Shown: positions 43,412-53,392 of the stretch, piece by piece
Numbering within the stretch: the stretch's first letter is position 1
How the letters are laid out: each line of letters begins with the position of its first letter
Assembly: GCA_017415715.1 (NCBI GenBank)
Contig: JAFQFD010000027.1
Coordinates: 1 to 64,000 of the forward strand
Direction of reading: 5' to 3'
DNA from: Bacteroidales bacterium
GTDB taxonomy: Bacteria; Bacteroidota; Bacteroidia; Bacteroidales; UBA932
DNA length: 64,000 nt
Notes under the pieces: generated by a model
The model's database searches: none
What the model was told of the DNA's origin: nothing
Seen by the model: only the letters and a program-made list of their open reading frames with translations
Program-made: the position numbers and the translations under genes

Positions 43412-43945
43412 ATGATGCAGAACAGAAAACTACTCAATATAGAACTGGGACGAGTGTCGGCGCAGGAGTACAAGGAACTGCCCGAGTCGGGCATCGTCGT
43501 CGTCCTCGACAATGTCCGCAGCGCGCATAATGTGGGCTCTGCCTTCAGGACGGCCGATTCCTTCAAGGCAGACAAAGTCTGGCTTTGCGGAATCTGCGCG
43601 GTCCCGCCTTCGGCAGAGATACACAAATCCGCCCTCGGAGCCGAGGACAGTGTGGCATGGGAGCATGTCGACGACACCATGGAGGCGGTCCGCATGCTGA
43701 AGGAGCAGGGCTATAAGATAGTCAGCATAGAGCAGACCGTAAATTCTGTGATGCTTGACGGGTTCAAGCCCGAGAAAGGGGAGAAATATGCATTGGTGTT
43801 CGGCAACGAGGTCTCCGGCGTCAGACAGGATGTCGTAGACGCTTCGGATTTCTCGCTTGAAGTGCCTCAGTTCGGCACCAAGCATTCGCTGAATGTCTCT
43901 GTGACAGTCGGCGTGATATTATGGCATTTTCGTTTATTCGCATAA
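43412..43945 (+). CDS. TrmH-family RNA methyltransferase (short form)
   Basis: A 177-residue SpoU/TrmH methyltransferase without an extra N-terminal domain. Motif 1 VVVLDNVRSAHNVGSAFRTADSF is at about residues 30-52, motif 2 ALVFGNEVSGV, and motif 3 HSLNVSVTVGVILWHF near the C-terminus. It probably methylates tRNA or rRNA ribose. ATGs at 43412 and 43415 are adjacent; a TTG at 43388 lies in the promoter element and is not the start. galM begins 11 bases later. Confidence 0.92.
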   Translation: MMQNRKLLNIELGRVSAQEYKELPESGIVVVLDNVRSAHNVGSAFRTADSFKADKVWLCGICAVPPSAEIHKSALGAEDSVAWEHVDDTMEAVRMLKEQGYKIVSIEQTVNSVMLDGFKPEKGEKYALVFGNEVSGVRQDVVDASDFSLEVPQFGTKHSLNVSVTVGVILWHFRLFA

Positions 43946-43956
43946 TCAATGACACT

Positions 43957-45078
43957 ATGAAGAAGATATTTTTTATGGCATTATGCCTTGCAGCAGCAGC
44001 TTGCACATCAGTAAAGGAAGTGGAACTCATTCCAACCTCATCTTTTGAGAAGGAGATTGACGGCAAGCAGGTGTCGCTCTACACTCTCGCAGCCGGTGAC
44101 CTCACAATGCAGGTGACAAACTTCGGTGGCAGAGTCGTGGCTCTATGGACTCCGGACAAGGATGGAAACTATGAGGACATAGTCCTGGGTTACAACAACA
44201 TAGAGACATATCTCAACAATCCTGGCGAGCGTTTCCTCGGTGCAGTGGTGGGACCTTACGCAAACCGCATTGCAAACGGAACCTATACGATCGGCGAAGA
44301 GACATATACATTCCCTCAGAACAATAACGGACAGACTCTGCACGGCGGTCTCAAAGGTCTTGACCTTGTCGTATGGGATGTAGAAGATGTGACTGACAGC
44401 ACTCTTGTCCTGTCATATCTCCATGAAGACGGCGCAGAAGGCATGCCGGGCAACCTCAAGATAGTCATGACATACGCCCTCACTTCTGACAATGAGTTCA
44501 AGGTGGACTATGTCGCCGAGACTGACAAGACAACTCATGTGAACATCTCACATCATTCATTCTTCAACCTCAAGGGAGAAGGCAACGGCACAATCAATGA
44601 CCATATATTATATATAAATGCATCTAACACCACTCCTGTGAATGCAGTCCTCATTCCTTCGGGCGAGATTGCCGATGTTACAGGCACTCCGTTCGACTTC
44701 CGTCAGGCAAAGGCCATCGGCCAGGACCTCGAAGTTGAGAATGAGCAGATTGCGAACGGCGGCGGATATGATCACAACTGGATACTTGACCGTCAGACCC
44801 TTGACCAGATGGAGCTTGCGGCGTCTGTATATGAACCTGCATCAGGCAGATTCATGGAAGTATACACTGACCAGCCGGCCCTCCAGTTCTATGGCGGAAA
44901 CTTCTTCGACGGCACGACAGAAGGCAAATACGGCAAGGCGCTCAGATATCGTGAGTCAATAGCATTGGAGACTCAGAAATACCCTGACACACCAAACCAC
45001 AGCAACTTCCCGTCAACACTTCTGAATCCTGGCGAGACATACACGCACAGTTGTGTATACAGGTTCTCAGTAAAATAA
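43957..45078 (+). CDS. galM: Aldose 1-epimerase (mutarotase), lipoprotein form
   Basis: A 373-residue GalM-type mutarotase preceded by a lipoprotein signal (MKKIFFMALCLAAAACTSV, lipidated Cys16). Motifs are NRIANGTY near residue 103, the catalytic histidine in THVNISHHSFFNLKG, and the catalytic glutamate near the C-terminus in NPGETY, with YGKALRYRESIALETQKYPDTPNHSNFP before it. It interconverts alpha and beta anomers of sugars such as galactose, probably in the periplasm. An upstream in-frame ATG (43921) overlaps the previous gene and lacks a signal peptide, so 43957 is preferred. Confidence 0.93.
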   Translation: MKKIFFMALCLAAAACTSVKEVELIPTSSFEKEIDGKQVSLYTLAAGDLTMQVTNFGGRVVALWTPDKDGNYEDIVLGYNNIETYLNNPGERFLGAVVGPYANRIANGTYTIGEETYTFPQNNNGQTLHGGLKGLDLVVWDVEDVTDSTLVLSYLHEDGAEGMPGNLKIVMTYALTSDNEFKVDYVAETDKTTHVNISHHSFFNLKGEGNGTINDHILYINASNTTPVNAVLIPSGEIADVTGTPFDFRQAKAIGQDLEVENEQIANGGGYDHNWILDRQTLDQMELAASVYEPASGRFMEVYTDQPALQFYGGNFFDGTTEGKYGKALRYRESIALETQKYPDTPNHSNFPSTLLNPGETYTHSCVYRFSVK

Positions 45079-45084
45079 CATGAC

Positions 45085-45118
45085 AAAATGTCAGTCTTCC
45101 CCGACTGGCATTTTCTTT
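45085..45118 (+). terminator. Terminator after galM
   Basis: AAAATGTCAGTC (45085-45096) pairs with GACTGGCATTTT (45103-45114) with one G-T, followed by CTTT. Confidence 0.7.
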
Positions 45119-45127
45119 GCCCATTGG

Positions 45128-45197
45128 AGATTACCACGTCCCCTCGTGGCCTCGTAATAATACGTCATTGCGAGGAGCGGTAGCGACGTGGCAATCT
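45128..45197. repeat. Palindromic repeat upstream of groES
   Basis: AGATTACCACGTC (45128-45140) pairs with GACGTGGCAATCT (45185-45197) with one mismatch. Inside lies CCTCGT...GCGAGG around CGTCATTGCGAGGAGC. The interior matches, from memory, a dispersed intergenic palindrome seen in several bacterial groups. It sits 26 bases before the groES ATG, so it would be part of, or just upstream of, the groES leader. Confidence 0.7.
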
Positions 45198-45223
45198 GAA
45201 AACGAAATTTTAATACCATTAAT

Positions 45224-45490
45224 ATGATAAGACCATTAGCAGACAGAGTCGTGATCGAGCCGAAGGCCGCAGAGACTCAGACAGCGTCAGGACTCTTCAT
45301 TCCTGACACAGCAAAGGAAAAACCACAGCAGGGAACAGTCGTAGCGGCCGGCCCTGGCAAGAAGGACGAGCCTATGGAGGTAAAGGTAGGCGACGTAGTG
45401 ATCTACGGCAAATATGCAGGCACTGAAGTCTCAGTGGACGGCAAGGACTACCTCATAATGAAACAGTCAGACATCCTGGCAATACTTTAA
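45224..45490 (+). CDS. groES: Co-chaperonin GroES
   Basis: An 88-residue GroES: start [27 protein letters not shown] (with the mobile loop TASGLFIP), then [21 protein letters not shown] and YGKYAGTEV. It caps the GroEL cavity. It is shorter than E. coli GroES by about 9 residues, which is normal in Bacteroidota. groEL starts 39 bases downstream. I see no CIRCE element upstream; a palindromic repeat occupies that place. Confidence 0.97.
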   Translation: MIRPLADRVVIEPKAAETQTASGLFIPDTAKEKPQQGTVVAAGPGKKDEPMEVKVGDVVIYGKYAGTEVSVDGKDYLIMKQSDILAIL

Positions 45491-47158
<1,668 letters not shown>

Positions 47159-47186
47159 TCCTTCCTTAATACCTTATATATAAAAT

Positions 47187-47255
47187 GACAGCCGGGCGGT
47201 CCTTCACAGGTGCCGCCCGGCTTCGTCAATATTTATGTAGTTAACCAGAAGGTTC
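47187..47255. repeat. Left copy of the 69-bp inverted repeat flanking the Sus island
   Basis: This 69-base segment is the exact reverse complement of 59147-59215. It contains GCCGGGCGG and CCGCCCGGC, a 9-bp GC-rich hairpin, and the stop codon edge of the minus-strand lipoprotein gene touches it. It can serve as terminator for groEL and for the lipoprotein gene at the same time. The perfect identity over non-coding DNA contrasts with the divergence of the genes inside. Confidence 0.93.
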
Positions 47256-48103
47256 TATTCAGCATTCGGAACAAAGAACTGTGGATAGTATCCGAATGAT
47301 CCCGCTGAAACAGTCCACTTGAAATAGAAGATAAATCCTTGAGTTGCAGGCGATCCTTCATAGAGTTCCTCTGCAGGGATTGCTCCATACCAGCAATACC
47401 AGTCATCTTCAGCATTTGGAGTCACGACAGCCGTTACAAGGCCGTAGTTGCCCATAGCGAGACCGGTCTGGTATGATCCGGCACCCATTGTCAAAGGAGA
47501 CTCGCCACCCTCCCAAGTGAAAGTGAGGTCTTCGGAACTTCCTCCGAGAGGAGCCCATACATCGGAAAGACGATACACCTTCTGAATCTCCGAATATTCA
47601 AGTGTAACCGGCCATCCCTCTCCGGTGAAGAACATATCATAATACATACCCTCCTTATACGGAACATAGTCCTCCTGAAGAACATTCATAGTATAATTAG
47701 GATATGCTTCCTGTGCCGAATAGCTATGATAATACTCTTCAGGAACGCTTAGAGTGAGCATATATGGCTTGAACATCTCGAACTTGTCTGTGATCTTGAC
47801 TACAACGCCGACGCTGTCCACTCCGCTTGCAAACTCTACGGTAGCAGGAACCTCAAAGAGACCTTCATATCCGCAGTCCGCCTTCAACGGAACGCTGAGA
47901 GCAGATGATGCATCATCTCTGATCACTGCTACTTCAAACTCAGTAGCATCAGAAGCCAAAGTCACGGCAGAAAGATTATAATTGCTGAAATAGACATTCG
48001 GTCCATTCACATCCATAGGAGCGCCTGGCTCATACGGTGCAGGCTTCTCGCAACTCGCCAAAGCCACAAGAGCAGCTGCAATGAGTATAATGTTCTTTTT
48101 CAT
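47255..48103 (-). CDS. Sus-island surface lipoprotein 1, unknown function
   Basis: A 282-residue lipoprotein (signal ending ALASC, lipidated Cys18). A beta-sandwich-like domain (NVYFSNYNLSAVTLASDATEFEVAVIRDDASSALSVPLKAD, about residues 35-130) is followed by an aromatic-rich C-terminal domain ending SAGSFGYYPQFFVPNAE. The C-terminal pattern VSAG-x-x-GY-x-x-x-x-x-VP recurs in the lipoprotein at 58278, so the two are related. Third gene of the minus-strand susC-susD operon, 20 bases after susD; likely a surface glycan- or ligand-binding protein (inference). Start ATG 48103 preferred over 48115. Confidence 0.78.
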   Translation of the reverse strand: MKKNIILIAAALVALASCEKPAPYEPGAPMDVNGPNVYFSNYNLSAVTLASDATEFEVAVIRDDASSALSVPLKADCGYEGLFEVPATVEFASGVDSVGVVVKITDKFEMFKPYMLTLSVPEEYYHSYSAQEAYPNYTMNVLQEDYVPYKEGMYYDMFFTGEGWPVTLEYSEIQKVYRLSDVWAPLGGSSEDLTFTWEGGESPLTMGAGSYQTGLAMGNYGLVTAVVTPNAEDDWYCWYGAIPAEELYEGSPATQGFIFYFKWTVSAGSFGYYPQFFVPNAE

Positions 48104-48123
48104 AATTTCCATCATTAATTGAA

Positions 48124-49749
48124 TTAGTCTGTAACACCATCTCTAAGGTCAGCGTTCTGGCCCGGTTCCGGCTGATTTCCAGCAGGGTTGTCTACAATGG
48201 CAAGGTTAGTGTTTGTCTCACTCTTGCAGAAATGCATAAGGAGATGCGGATCATCAGCCTTCAAGTTGAAACGGAATGCTTCAGGCATATTGCTGTTGCT
48301 GTCGTGGAAGCGTACGAAAGGCTTGTTGAGACGCCTTGTGTCCGCATTTGAGAATCCCTCGCCCCAGAGCTCGACGCGGCGCTGGAACCAGATCTCATCA
48401 ACAAGTGTGCGTCCGCCTGCATCTGCAGAATATGAAGGGTCACGATAAGTCTTGACAAAGTCCTCGAGAATCTGCTTTCCTTTAGGTTCGTTTCCGCCCC
48501 TTACATAGCCTTCTGCCTGTATCAGGATCATCTCCTCGACACGCATGAACGGCCAGTCCTCTTCATTTGTCGTGCTGCCATAAGTATACATACCGAACTT
48601 GACATTCGTGAGAGGTTCGAAAGGTTCCTTTACATTCTCTATGAACAGAGCTGCAACGTCATCACCTGTCGCGCCATTCCATGAAACATTCTGAAGAAGT
48701 GGAGAATGGAGGTTCTCATCAACCCACCAACCCTTGCGCACGTCAGTTGCAGGAATCTTATTGTAAAGAAGGTTGTTGATCTTTGAATAAGTTGCAGTTG
48801 CCGGAGCATAACCGTCACCTGAGAACGAACGTACCCATGAACTTGAAGTGGCATATGTAAATACCGAAGCCATATCTATGGTCATGTCATATCCCCAAAG
48901 CCAGTTATGCTCAGTGAGGTCATAAAGGAACGGCTTGGATACTTCTTCGATTGTTGCCGGAGTGTATCCTTCCATAGCCTTTTCTGCATCTGATGCAGCC
49001 TCAGCCCACATACCCATATCAAGATATGCGCGTGCACGTAGACCATAAGCGACCTGCTGGTCGATCTTTGCCTTGTCAGGGCGGACGAATCCTTCAAGTT
49101 TCTCAATCGCATAGGTGAGGTCGTCTACGATGAGGGTGTATACATCTTTCACTGATGCACGAGGATTATTCGTAAAATCAGTCGTAGTCTCAGTAACAAT
49201 AGGAACACAAGGTTCATCCGCTGCAATTTGGTAGTTTCTCTGGAAATAAGGCGCGAGGTTGAGATATGCAAATGCCCTCATAGCCCTTGCCTGGCCGAGT
49301 TTGTAAAGGACTTCGGCCTCTTCAGAATCTGCAGGGAGCGCCTTGATGATATCGTTGGCCGCTGCTATCTGATTGTAAGGCGAAGCATAACGTACATACG
49401 GATTGGCATAGTCCGGATTTCTTGAAGAAAGTTCCATGCAGGTGCTGAACCAGTTATAGTCATTGTTTGCAGTCACCATATCTGCAGCTTCAAGGTCATT
49501 AGAGAATGCCATCATAATGAAGCCGTAGTCATCAGGACGTCCGGATGAGCCGAAAATTGCGAGCGGTTCACCGAGCTTGCTGTACATACCTGAAAACTGA
49601 GCCTCTACGCGAGAAGGAGCGGCATTATTGGTCTCCTGCACCTGAGTTGCAAGGAGAGTACCACCCTGTGGAACCATCTCATCTATATCAGAGCACGCAA
49701 AAAGCGTTGCTCCTGCAAGTGTCATTGCTATATATCTGTTGAGTTTCAT
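48124..49749 (-). CDS. SusD/RagB-family nutrient-binding lipoprotein 1
   Basis: A 541-residue SusD-like protein. Lipoprotein signal MKLNRYIAMTLAGATLFAC with lipidated Cys19. The N-terminal TPR-like region includes RAMRAFAYLNLAPYFQRNYQIAADEPCVPIVTE and NNPRASVKDVYTLIVDDLTYAIEKL. The C-terminal signature RRVELWGEGFSNADTRRLNKP is typical. SusD lids bind the substrate above the SusC barrel. It lies 20 bases after susC on the same strand. The substrate cannot be deduced; no glycoside hydrolase is in the operon. Confidence 0.95.
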   Translation of the reverse strand: MKLNRYIAMTLAGATLFACSDIDEMVPQGGTLLATQVQETNNAAPSRVEAQFSGMYSKLGEPLAIFGSSGRPDDYGFIMMAFSNDLEAADMVTANNDYNWFSTCMELSSRNPDYANPYVRYASPYNQIAAANDIIKALPADSEEAEVLYKLGQARAMRAFAYLNLAPYFQRNYQIAADEPCVPIVTETTTDFTNNPRASVKDVYTLIVDDLTYAIEKLEGFVRPDKAKIDQQVAYGLRARAYLDMGMWAEAASDAEKAMEGYTPATIEEVSKPFLYDLTEHNWLWGYDMTIDMASVFTYATSSSWVRSFSGDGYAPATATYSKINNLLYNKIPATDVRKGWWVDENLHSPLLQNVSWNGATGDDVAALFIENVKEPFEPLTNVKFGMYTYGSTTNEEDWPFMRVEEMILIQAEGYVRGGNEPKGKQILEDFVKTYRDPSYSADAGGRTLVDEIWFQRRVELWGEGFSNADTRRLNKPFVRFHDSNSNMPEAFRFNLKADDPHLLMHFCKSETNTNLAIVDNPAGNQPEPGQNADLRDGVTD

Positions 49750-49769
49750 AGTAAAATCTCCTTTAATGA

Positions 49770-52700
49770 TTAGAATGTAAGAGTAACTCCACCTGTGATG
49801 TTACGCATTGCTGCGTATGCTCCAGTGTTAAGACCTGATCCCGATGTGTAAGAACCGAGACCCATTGAGAAACGTGGGTCGATACCCTTACGTGCTGTTA
49901 CAACACCAAGGTTGTCACCTGTCACATAAACGCGGAGACCTGCGATCTTGATCTTGGACATCCACTTTGAAGGGAAGGTATATCCAAGTGTCACATTGTT
50001 GACACTGAGGAAATTAGAGCTTACGAGGAAGCGGTCTACTGCAGACTGGCCTACACTTGTATCACCGTCAAGACGTGGCACGTCTGTATTTCTATTGTCC
50101 GGTGTCCAAGCCTTGAGTGCATCTGTATGCCAAGCCGAGCCAGCAGATGCCTGAGTGTGCATCAATGACTGGTATGAACCGTCATAATACTTACCTCCGA
50201 GCTGGAACGAGAACTGTGCAGAAAGGTCAAATCCGTAGAATCTCAGTGTAGTACCGAAACCACCATAGAGTTTAGGAAGGACAGAACCGAGATCGTACTG
50301 CTTTGCGTCACCGAACACGTCAGTTGTCACCTTGCTCACATTTCCGTCTGCATCAGTCACATCTGTATAATAAAGAGCCTTTCCTGTGTTCGGATCAACT
50401 CCCGCATACTCCCGCATATAAGCATTATAAAGAGATCCGCCTACTCTATAGATGTAGTTACTGCCCTTGATGCCGTCCTTGGCAACACTCTCATCGAGCG
50501 AAAGGATTGTGTTCTTGTAGTGGCTGAGGTTTACATTCCAGCTCCAGTTCACATTCTTGGTCCTGATGATGTCGCCATCCAACGAAATCTCGACACCGCT
50601 GTTGTTGATCGATCCTACGTTTACAGGGACATAACCTGTAGGATTGCCTGCTGAAAGCGGAACGTCCTTATTGTAAAGGAGGTCTGAAGTCACACGTGAG
50701 AAGTACTCGACAGTACCGTTGAGATATCCGTTGAAGAGTTCGAAGTCAACTCCTACGTTGTAAGAATGCGATGACTCCCAGGTAAGCTCTTCATTACCCT
50801 TGTAGCTGAGAGTAAGTGAGTACTCGCCGGTATCCTCGTTATATGAGTGAGTGTACTGGTCTGAATACGGATAGTATGATCTGAGATTATCATTACCCTG
50901 TACACCGTAGCTTGCCTTGAACTTCAACATGTCCACCCAGTCGGCCCCGCTCATAAAGCCTTCGTTGCTGATGAGCCATGCAACACCGACGCTGCCGAAG
51001 TTACCCCAACGATGATCCTTGTGGAAACGAGACGATGCATCGCGACGGAATGAACCGCTGATGAAGTATCTCTCATCGTAGTTGTACTGTGCTCTCGCGA
51101 GGATACCCTGAGTCATATAATTTGTAGTGCTTGAGTTTGTCTTCTTGCCGTTTGTTCCGTCAGCATTGTTGAGTTCGCCGATGAACGGATCGAAGAGATG
51201 GTCATTCTGACCCGAGAGGCTCTGAATCTTGAGCTTGTACATTTCGAATCCGGCAAGGACATCGAAGTTGTGCTTTGAGCCGCCGAAGTCTGTCTTGTAT
51301 TCAGCAAGATACTGGTTGTTTACTGCAAAGTACCTGTCGTGCGAAACATATGCAAGACCATCAGTTCCTGAAGATGAGCCGAACTGGCTGTAAAGAGCAT
51401 TGTATCTTGTGTTATCATTCATCAGGCCCACATTGGCAGTAAGGCTGAGACCCTTTACAGGTGTGAGAACAACACCCCATTTTCCTGTAAGTACGTCAGC
51501 ATAGTTCTGCTTCATGTTCACTTCATTGTCACGGATTGCGTTACCTACAACGCTTGGACGCTTGAAGTTGGTCTGGTTTGCATCATACACGACCCTTCCG
51601 TTTTCATACATCACATTTCCTTCTGCATCACGTACATACAAAGGATAGATAGGACCCATATTGTTGGTAATGAAGAAAATGTTTCCTGAAGATCCATATC
51701 CTGTATCATATGAAGGTGTCTGCGAATCAGAGTGAGAGTAACTCATGCTTGTAGTGAACTTCATCCACTTCTTTGCCTGGTAGTCAGCATTGATGCGGGC
51801 AGAGTAGCGCTTGTAGCCAGAGTTGTTTACGATACCGCCGTCATTAAGGTATCCGACGCTTCCGTAGTAAGAAAGCCTGTCCTTGGAACCGCTTACAGAC
51901 ACGTTGTATTCGTGGCGGAATGAGTTGTGGAATGCTTCCTTATACCAGTCATCTGGAGTATAATAGTACTCGCCGTCAGAATATCCAAGCTTTGCGTTAG
52001 GGTTGAGCTTGAAGTTTGTTCCGATAAACTTCTCTCCTTCCGGAATCGTATACACCTGATAACCGAGACCTCCGTTCTGCTGATCGAACAGGTTTGCATC
52101 TGCATACGCATACGCATCTGCGCTTGAATAACCGGCATAGAGCATCTGGTTATACATCATCTTATAATGTGTCTCATAGTAGAGGGCAGGATCGCTGATG
52201 ACATCATACTGAGGGATGAGGCGTGAGTTCGAACCCCACTTTGCATCCACCTTGACAACAGCATCGCCACTGGTCGCTCTCTTGGTAGTAATGAGAACCA
52301 CACCATTCGCACCACGGGCACCATAGATTGCACTGGCAGCCGCATCCTTGAGGACGGAGATTGACTCCACGTCGCTAGGATTGATGTCTGATATCGAGCC
52401 ATCGTATGGCATACCATCCACAATATACAGAGGGGTATTGCTTGCAGACATTGAACCGATACCACGAATCACGATGGATGAACCGTTTGATGCAGGGTCA
52501 CCGGAATCAGAAATAACCTGAACACCAGGTGCTGTACCAGCAAGAGCTGTGGTTACGTTTGTTGCGATACGGTTCTCGATGGTTTCTGACTTGACCATCG
52601 TAGCAGAGCCCGTAAATGAACTCTTTGTTGCAGTACCGTATGCTACTACAATTGTTTCGTCCAGGTAGTTCTGGTCTTCTTTCATGACCACCCTTACTGG

Positions 52701-52970
52701 TTCTGCCTGGACAGGAGCAGATGCGGTACTCATTCCGAGGAAGGTCACGATGATTTCCTTCGCGTCGGCAGGGACATTCCTGATACCGAATTCTCCTTTG
52801 TCATTTGTAATGGTGCCGAGTGTTGTTCCGTTTACGAGCACATAAGCTCCAACAACCGGCTGACCATCACTTTCTGATACGACTGTACCCGTAACTGTAA
52901 GGGTCTGAGCCGTAGCGATGCCTATGCTGGCTACCAGCAAGGCAAACATCAACATTAGGGATCTTTTCAT
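49770..52970 (-). CDS. SusC/RagA-family TonB-dependent outer-membrane transporter 1
   Basis: A 1066-residue transporter. Signal peptide ending ATAQ, a carboxypeptidase-regulatory-like domain (about residues 23-108, VTGTVVSESDGQPVVGAYVLVNGTTLGTITNDKGEF), the plug with VVAYGTATKSSFTGSAT and VESISVLKDAAASAIYGARGANGVVLITT, and a C-terminal barrel ending in a phenylalanine. No N-terminal STN domain, so no ECF anti-sigma signalling is expected. It forms a divergent pair with the second susC; the first ~105 residues and the 85-base leader are much more alike than the barrels. Confidence 0.97.
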   Translation of the reverse strand: MKRSLMLMFALLVASIGIATAQTLTVTGTVVSESDGQPVVGAYVLVNGTTLGTITNDKGEFGIRNVPADAKEIIVTFLGMSTASAPVQAEPVRVVMKEDQNYLDETIVVAYGTATKSSFTGSATMVKSETIENRIATNVTTALAGTAPGVQVISDSGDPASNGSSIVIRGIGSMSASNTPLYIVDGMPYDGSISDINPSDVESISVLKDAAASAIYGARGANGVVLITTKRATSGDAVVKVDAKWGSNSRLIPQYDVISDPALYYETHYKMMYNQMLYAGYSSADAYAYADANLFDQQNGGLGYQVYTIPEGEKFIGTNFKLNPNAKLGYSDGEYYYTPDDWYKEAFHNSFRHEYNVSVSGSKDRLSYYGSVGYLNDGGIVNNSGYKRYSARINADYQAKKWMKFTTSMSYSHSDSQTPSYDTGYGSSGNIFFITNNMGPIYPLYVRDAEGNVMYENGRVVYDANQTNFKRPSVVGNAIRDNEVNMKQNYADVLTGKWGVVLTPVKGLSLTANVGLMNDNTRYNALYSQFGSSSGTDGLAYVSHDRYFAVNNQYLAEYKTDFGGSKHNFDVLAGFEMYKLKIQSLSGQNDHLFDPFIGELNNADGTNGKKTNSSTTNYMTQGILARAQYNYDERYFISGSFRRDASSRFHKDHRWGNFGSVGVAWLISNEGFMSGADWVDMLKFKASYGVQGNDNLRSYYPYSDQYTHSYNEDTGEYSLTLSYKGNEELTWESSHSYNVGVDFELFNGYLNGTVEYFSRVTSDLLYNKDVPLSAGNPTGYVPVNVGSINNSGVEISLDGDIIRTKNVNWSWNVNLSHYKNTILSLDESVAKDGIKGSNYIYRVGGSLYNAYMREYAGVDPNTGKALYYTDVTDADGNVSKVTTDVFGDAKQYDLGSVLPKLYGGFGTTLRFYGFDLSAQFSFQLGGKYYDGSYQSLMHTQASAGSAWHTDALKAWTPDNRNTDVPRLDGDTSVGQSAVDRFLVSSNFLSVNNVTLGYTFPSKWMSKIKIAGLRVYVTGDNLGVVTARKGIDPRFSMGLGSYTSGSGLNTGAYAAMRNITGGVTLTF

Positions 52971-53056
52971 AGTGTTGATTTTAGTTGTTAAACATAAATA
53001 TCGATAGTTCTTACACTACACTATCGCATCAGATGTCTTTTTAAAGGAACGTTTAT
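52971..53056 (-). promoter_or_regulatory. Leader/promoter region of susC operon 1
   Basis: Read on the minus strand: AACGTTCC, TTAAAAAGAC, a GATAGT...ACTATC hairpin, TATTTATG (53000-52993), then the start codon. The same blocks in the same order precede susC 2. TATTTATG differs from TAnnTTTG at one base and may be the -7 element. Confidence 0.6.
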
Positions 53057-53308
53057 TAAGACATGTGATTGCAAACTTAACAAATCAAATTTACAATTCC
53101 AAACTTTTGAGAATGTGCGAAATGTCGCATGAAATACATTTTTTGCTATAAAATATTTAAACGTTCGTTTGTTTGTTCGGGTTTTTGTTTCAAATTGCAA
53201 GTCGATCTCCGGTGTTTTTAATTTAATTATAAATTGAAAGTATTTGTATTTTCTTTGTAAATGCCTGTGTTTTTGAGAAATACGGGCACGTGGTGTTGAT
53301 TCGAATCG
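53057..53308. other. AT-rich centre of the divergent susC intergenic region
   Basis: 252 bases between the two mirrored leaders. It holds a further AACGTTCGTTTG block near 53160 and TATTTGTATTTTCTTTG near 53242, but no open frame or RNA that I can support. It may hold binding sites shared by both operons. Confidence 0.5.
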
Positions 53309-53392
53309 TTAAACGTTCCATTAAAACGACAAAAGATAGTGTAGTGTAGCTACTATCAATATTTATGTTTAACTAATTTAAAGATCAACACT
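53309..53392 (+). promoter_or_regulatory. Leader/promoter region of susC operon 2
   Basis: TTAAACGTTCCATTAAAAC (from 53309) is followed by GATAGT (53335-53340) pairing with ACTATC (53352-53357), TATTTATG at 53360-53367 and the ATG at 53393. It mirrors the leader of susC 1 in sequence and spacing. Confidence 0.6.

Noticed and set aside
45128-45223. CIRCE heat-shock operator upstream of groES
   Set aside because: The inverted repeat here has different arms and a 44-base centre; it does not match the 9-9-9 CIRCE pattern.
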